NCBI GenBank assembly: GCA_025403435.1
Contig: CM046342.1
Span: forward strand, 20,256,631-20,320,630
DNA from: Artocarpus heterophyllus
Lineage: Eukaryota; Streptophyta; Magnoliopsida; Rosales; Moraceae
Direction of reading: 5' to 3'
Length of the DNA: 64,000 nt
Shown: positions 59,156 through 64,000 of the stretch, in pieces
Layout of the letters: each line of letters begins with the position of its first letter
Position numbering within the stretch: the first letter of the stretch is position 1
The notes under the pieces: generated by a model
Seen by the model: the letters and a program-made list of their open reading frames with translations, nothing else
Database searches by the model: none
Told to the model about the DNA's origin: nothing
Program-made: the position numbers and the translations under genes

Positions 59156-61317
59156 TGTAACGCCTTGAAATTAATTTAATGATTAATGAATGTAAAATGA
59201 TGAATTAGTGTACCATAATTAGTGTTTCAACATTAATTTGATCATTTGGTTAAATTTTGAATTTCAGGTTGTTTTGTTAACTTAATAAATTCAAATGATT
59301 TCTTATTGTTTTAAAATGATGTTTTGAGTTTTAAAAACACAACAGTTTGTAAAATGTTAAAAATGTTCCGTTTTACAAAACTATGGGTGGTATTTGGTTT
59401 TCGCACAGTAAAACCGCCCACTATTTTTCTCTATTTATTCCCTCTCTCTCGCTCTCTTTCTCTCACTCTCTCTGATCTCTCTCTCCTCCTCCCTCTTCTG
59501 GTGACTCTCTCACTCTCACTCTCCCTCTCGGTCTCTCTCTTCCCACTCAATTTTTCCTCAAAATTTGAATCCAAGCTTCGGGTTAGCAAGGAGGAAGCTC
59601 AGGAACGTCATTTGACAACCAAGAACATGGATTGAGGCTTCGATTCGAGGTTAGATTTTAAATTTCTAAACTTTTTCAAAATTTTCAATTTTTGTGCATT
59701 TTTGAAATCTAAGTATGTATGAGCTTAGAAAACTCTTGATTTGAGTCAAATGAACTTAGAACAACTAGAATCTAAGCTTGGATTGAAGAAAAACAGATTA
59801 GATTTAAGATTTTTCATTTTTCATCATTTTTTCCCATTTTTGGATTTTTGAGATTTTTGTGTTTAAATCTTGTTTAAATGAGTTCAAAAGTGTTCTAGTA
59901 TTTTTTTCTATCATCTATGATTGTTTTCCATGCCTGAGATTTGAGAAAAACAGGTTAAAATCAACATTTGGATTTTGGGAGAACCAAAACCCGTGGCTGG
60001 AATTTCTGGGTTTTTTCAGTTCGGTAGGCTGGATTAAAAGGATCAACAGGCTGGAGTTCATCTATCTGGCAGGCCAAACCTGGAAAATGTCTAGCCGACC
60101 GGACCTGATTTTTGGTAGGCCAAACTGCATAGTTCGGCCGACCGAAGCAGGGTGTCCGGCAGGCCGGCAGAGCATGGAAAATTTTGTGATTTTTCACCCG
60201 TTTTCACTGTTGTGAACCCCGATTTAAATTCCAACCTTGTAAAATGATTTTAAAGATACAAATGGCACACTAGGACATCAATGAAATGGTTTAGTAACAT
60301 AGAATGTCTCGAACTAGATATTGATCGACTTAGTGTGTATCTAGGATCGTTCGTGGTTTCGCGGAGCTAACGTATAGCAGACCGGGATTACGGTATGGGG
60401 CACCGACACGAGTATCGAGGTAGGACTTCTACCCCATTCTTTGGTAGCCTAGTTTCAAAATGATTTGGCTTTTAAAAGGGTTTCTATAACAATGTTTTCA
60501 ACGGTTGATTGAAAATGAATTATCGGTTATATTTTAATAAACTGTGAACTGAAATGAACTTCATAATGAATGTAAATGATAATACTCGGTAAATGGGTTT
60601 TGAATGATGATGAAAATAAACACAAAGGCATGATGCCATATCAGAGATCAGGTCATGTGGTGATCGACCTTGGGTGCAGTCCTGAAACCTAGCTGGGCTA
60701 CTACGGTGGTAATATCCTTATGGTTTGCCTAGGAAAATGAAAATGATGTTTCTGGTCGACCTAATAAACTGTTTTGGGTAAGAACAGTTTTATTTAAACT
60801 TATTTATTTATTCAATGTTTCTTTTTATATAATTCCCTGAATAATAAGATTTTCCTTTAAATTAAATGATTTATTAAAACATAGTTCTATTCAGCCTTTC
60901 GCTCACATTTTCTTTGTTTTTTTAAATTTTCCCCCTAGGTGGTTTCCCATTTAGGTTCAGAGAGGATTCAACGGACCGAACTCAAGAACAGTAGAAGGAC
61001 TAGTAGATCATTTTGTATTATTTAATCAAGGCATGTAATGTTTTTAATTTTCCTTGGGCTTGGACTGTAGATGTATTATTATATTATCGATACTATGTGT
61101 GTGCACAAGTTGTGGGTCAGTGGGACCCATATTCGCGGTTCTTTATTATTTTATTATTCGTTTTATGTTTATGAACTCTCTTTCATATAATGTTGTTTTG
61201 AAACTTTCACATTTTTATTATTTAATTTAACCCCTAAACTCTTGATATTTATTAAATTATCATTTTAATTAACCTAAATAATCCGCCACGTCACCTCCCG
61301 TACTCCGGGGCGTGACA
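59156..61317 (+). repeat. 3' LTR of Tekay-2
   Basis: 2162 bp, TGTAACGCC...GGCGTGACA, closely like the 5' LTR. Its palindrome array (60020-60168) has units at 60020, 60042, 60065, 60090, 60111, 60133 and 60155, one more than the 5' LTR. Followed by TGGTT. Confidence 0.94.
60020..60168 (+). repeat. Palindrome array in Tekay-2 3' LTR
   Basis: Seven units with steps 22, 23, 25, 21, 22, 22. The second unit (60042) is absent from the 5' LTR of the same element. Confidence 0.87.
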
Positions 61318-61322
61318 TGGTT

Positions 61323-62351
61323 TGATTAGAAACAGATTTAAATCAAGTTTTTTATTTTTCTCATTTTTGGATTTCTTTGAATTTTTTTGTGCAAATCTTA
61401 TTTCAATTAGTTTAAAAGTGTTCTATTATGTTTTTCTATCATTTATACATGTTTTTTATGCTTGGGAATTGAGAAAACAAGTTGAAAATGAGGATTTGGA
61501 CTCAGGGAGGCCGAGACCTGAGTCTGAAACTTTCTAGAATTTTCCCAGTTTGATAGGCCGGATTCATACCATCGGCAAGCCAGACTCATAGTAGGTTAGG
61601 CAGGCTGGACCTAGATGGTCAGCAGGCCGAACTACGGGCCAGACGAGGGAAACCGGTAGGTTGACTGGGCTTCACAAAAATTTGTTATTTTTCACCCGTT
61701 TTTTCTTTTTTAAACCCAAATTAAAATTTTAACCTTATAATATGATTTTACGGATATAAATAGCACACTAGGACACCATGAGAAAGGTTAATAGTGTAAA
61801 ATATCCTAAGTTAGATATTGATGAACTTAGTTTGTATTTAAGGTTGTTTGCGGTTATGTAGAGCTAATGTGTAGCTGAGCAGAACTGCGATGCTGAGTTA
61901 CGGCGCTGGATATTGAGGTAGGACTTCTATCCCTTTCCTTGGCAACCAAGTTTTTAAAAGATTCTGACCTCAAAATGATTTCTTTCAAAGTGTTTTCAAT
62001 GTGTGATTGAAAAATATTTTCATCAGTTGTTTTCATAAACAGTAGAATGAGGTAAATTTCATAATGAACCGCATATTGAATGTAAATGAATATACTTGGT
62101 AAAATGAGATTTTAATAACTATAGAAATGCATAGATGAGCATGAAGCCATACTCAAAGATCGAGTCGTGTAGAGCGCGACCTTGTAGGCAGGTCCCGGAA
62201 CCCAACTAGACCACTACGGTGGTGATACTTATGGTTTGCCCAAGAAAAGATAATAATGCCCTTTCTGGTCGAACGATAAATGGTTTTTGGTAAGACTGAT
62301 TTTACTAAATTTATTTATCCATTTGTTGATTTAATTAATTTATTTTCTAAA
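61323..62351 (+). repeat. Tekay-family LTR, right part
   Basis: It continues the LTR of 42293-42911 after Tekay-2: CTTGGTT then GATTAGAAACAGATTTAAATC, matching Tekay LTR order. A decayed palindrome array starts at 61549, 61571, 61596 and 61618 (steps 22, 25, 22), the same step pattern as Tekay-1. It stops at about 62351, where Copia LTR sequence begins, so the last 500 bp or so of this LTR are missing. Confidence 0.82.
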
Positions 62352-63486
62352 CATTATAATATGTCATGGACACTTAACTAATTTGGGCTTTGTAATTTTA
62401 TGTAGTTCGAGAGTATAGCACTAAGCTTTTAGTGGAGTAGCGTTAGAGTTGATGATTATAAAATGTGCGTCTAGGATATTATATTTTATAATTATCAGAG
62501 CTTGAAATATATAGGTCCATCAGGCCTCCTTTGCTAGCTCATAATAAATCCTGTAACAATACTACATACTTTTTTAATAAATTGGTGACTTATGTTAAAT
62601 TATTTGATTGGCTGAAATTTGATAGGATCAGATAATTCATACTTGCTTATCGGTTGAATTAATTTATGTAAATTAATTCAAAATAAACTTATTGGATGAT
62701 CAAAATATTTATTTTCCTAGAGATTATCTAGATATGACTATTTTAATCAAATAACTTCTCTATTGGGTTATTTGAATTAAAACTAAGGCTCTATCCAAAG
62801 AATCTTGGGTAGAAAATAAAAAATTCTTTGGGATAATATTATTGCAAGTTCGGCAGGCCGATCTTAGTTCGGCCTACTATTAGAGCAAGTTTGGCAGGCA
62901 GGCCGATCTGTTAGTTTGGTCTGCTAATTTAATGATAATTTGATCACGCATTTCAAATGCAATTTTATCAAATATAGATCCAAATTTAAATTTTTGAGGC
63001 CTTATCTGATAATGACTATTGGACTATCTCTGTAAATAGGGAGTGAGTTTTCTAAGTTATTTAGATCAGTTGAGAAATTAAGAGTGAACACTCTAGTCTA
63101 TGAGTCTCTAAAACTCCCTAAAGAGCTATTATTCACAAATCACGGATGCTAGCTCTGGGTTTTCTCAATTGATTGATAGGACAGTCACTGGAGGAAGAGT
63201 TGTATGATGTGTGCCCACACACATACCGATCGTGGATAAAGAATAGCAAAGAAGACCAGTTTGGTTGAGATTCTTCTAGAACGTTCTTCTCTTCAGAGAT
63301 TGCAAGAGCTCTGCAACATCAAAGTTTAGTAAGATCTGGTTAATTTATGCATATAGAGTGTCAAACTTATGTTTTAGAAAATACTCTGATTTTAAATTTT
63401 AAAATTTCTGCTGTGTACTGTTTTTCCAACAAATGGTATCAGAGACCTGGCTTTTATGTAAATTTACAAGTTTGTGATCATACTAT
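62352..63486 (+). mobile_element. Copia-4: truncated Copia LTR with primer site and start of leader
   Basis: It starts within a diverged Copia LTR (ATATGTCATGG, compare 10565), runs to its CCAACA end near 63431 and a primer site TGGTATCAGAGA at 63435-63446 with its last base changed. A short leader ends where Copia-5 enters. Palindrome units at 62849, 62868, 62890 and 62915. It is the most diverged Copia copy here. Confidence 0.83.
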
Positions 63487-64000
63487 TGTTAGACATGTAT
63501 GCCCTAAGGAGTAAAAATATAATAAGTTTTTAGCGACATTTTTATCAATAAAGAATTTATTCATTATTTATCTACCAAATCTTGTCCTCTTTATGTTCAT
63601 ATTTGTTGAATGTATGTTAAGTAAACAATAGTCTGAGACTGTTAGTCTAAACCTTAAGAATTGGGCATACGATAGACATATTATGCTAAAGACGTGATTC
63701 TTAAGGTGATAGTCTAAAACATAAGATCTGCAATCAAGGGAATAAGGTTGAGTGGTTTATTCATGTAAAGATTGTTATGTTGTCTATATCCCAATTGGGA
63801 GATGGTTTGTCTTGGCCATTAGAGGTGGACTCCATGAATAGAAACATTGACACATTGTCATAGGTGACGTTGTGTTGGATCGGGATATAAAGTGAATTGA
63901 TGTGTTAGACAATCATTTGTATTGTATCTTAATCCTAAGATGAATAGTAGGCCCGTTGTCTTGACTTGTGTCTTTTGATGTACCAAAGGGTGACACCCAC
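63487..64000 (+). mobile_element. Copia-5: start of a Copia 5' LTR, cut by the window end
   Basis: TGTTAGACATGTATGCCCTAA starts at 63487 and aligns with the first 500 bp of the other Copia LTRs. About 40 bp are missing after AAGTGAATTGAT near 63900. It is inserted about 40 bp after the Copia-4 primer site; the probable target duplication is ACTAT (63482-63486), unverified because the other end is outside the window. Confidence 0.85.

Larger units (their letters stand above)
42912..61317 (+). mobile_element. Tekay-2: full-length Ty3/Gypsy chromovirus, split by Copia-3
   Basis: LTRs at 42912-45066 and 59156-61317, primer site at 45070-45081, gag-pol in 45121-45448 plus 55170-59119, polypurine tract at 59143-59155, and target duplication TGGTT. 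Without the 9.7 kb Copia-3 and one copy of its target duplication it would be about 8.7 kb. The chromodomain at the pol end marks it as a chromovirus; the protein motifs and long LTRs suggest Tekay/Del. Confidence 0.95.

Overview
The window is plant nuclear DNA made almost wholly of nested LTR retrotransposons. Evidence for a plant is the set of families present: Ty1/Copia, Ty3/Gypsy chromovirus of Tekay/Del type and Ty3/Gypsy Tat type, several with primer-binding sites matching initiator tRNA-Met. AT-rich spacers and abundant CAG-to-TAG decay, as expected in heavily methylated plant heterochromatin, agree. I found no host protein-coding gene, rRNA or tRNA gene, and I cannot name the species.

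Layout, left to right. 1-7448: Copia-1, minus strand, its 3' end cut off by the window. 7449-9699 and 19349-23497: Tekay-1, split by Copia-2 (9700-19343, target duplication TTCAA). 23498-26930: Gypsy-3, minus strand and decayed. The Tat element (26931-37759, target duplication AGCAC) sits in its LTR, whose remainder probably resumes at 37765. About 38961-42292 is low-complexity, non-genic DNA with a diverged direct repeat. 42293-42911 and 61323-62351 are the halves of a Tekay LTR split by Tekay-2 (42912-61317, target duplication TGGTT). Tekay-2 is in turn split by Copia-3 (45449-55164, target duplication GTTTG). 62352-63486 is a truncated Copia LTR plus leader (Copia-4), entered by Copia-5 (63487 to the window end).

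All gag-pol genes are broken to some degree, so no element is plainly autonomous. Copia-3 looks youngest: its LTRs have equal length and few visible differences, yet its polyprotein carries three 1-bp insertions and two stops. Tekay-2, once Copia-3 is mentally removed, keeps one reading frame over most of gag and all of pol. It is disabled by eight nonsense codons that all look like C-to-T or G-to-A transitions, and by an in-frame gag deletion.

The most unusual signal is a GC-rich array of 14-bp imperfect palindromes (TTCGG-N4-CCGAA, often TTCGGCAGGCCGAA) spaced 21-22 bp apart. It occurs in the U3 of the Copia LTRs, again in the Copia 5' leaders, and also in the LTRs of the unrelated Tekay family. 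Copies differ by whole units. I do not know a described element that matches it. A second feature of note is an antisense gene in the Tat element with visible TATA box, intron and poly(A) signal.
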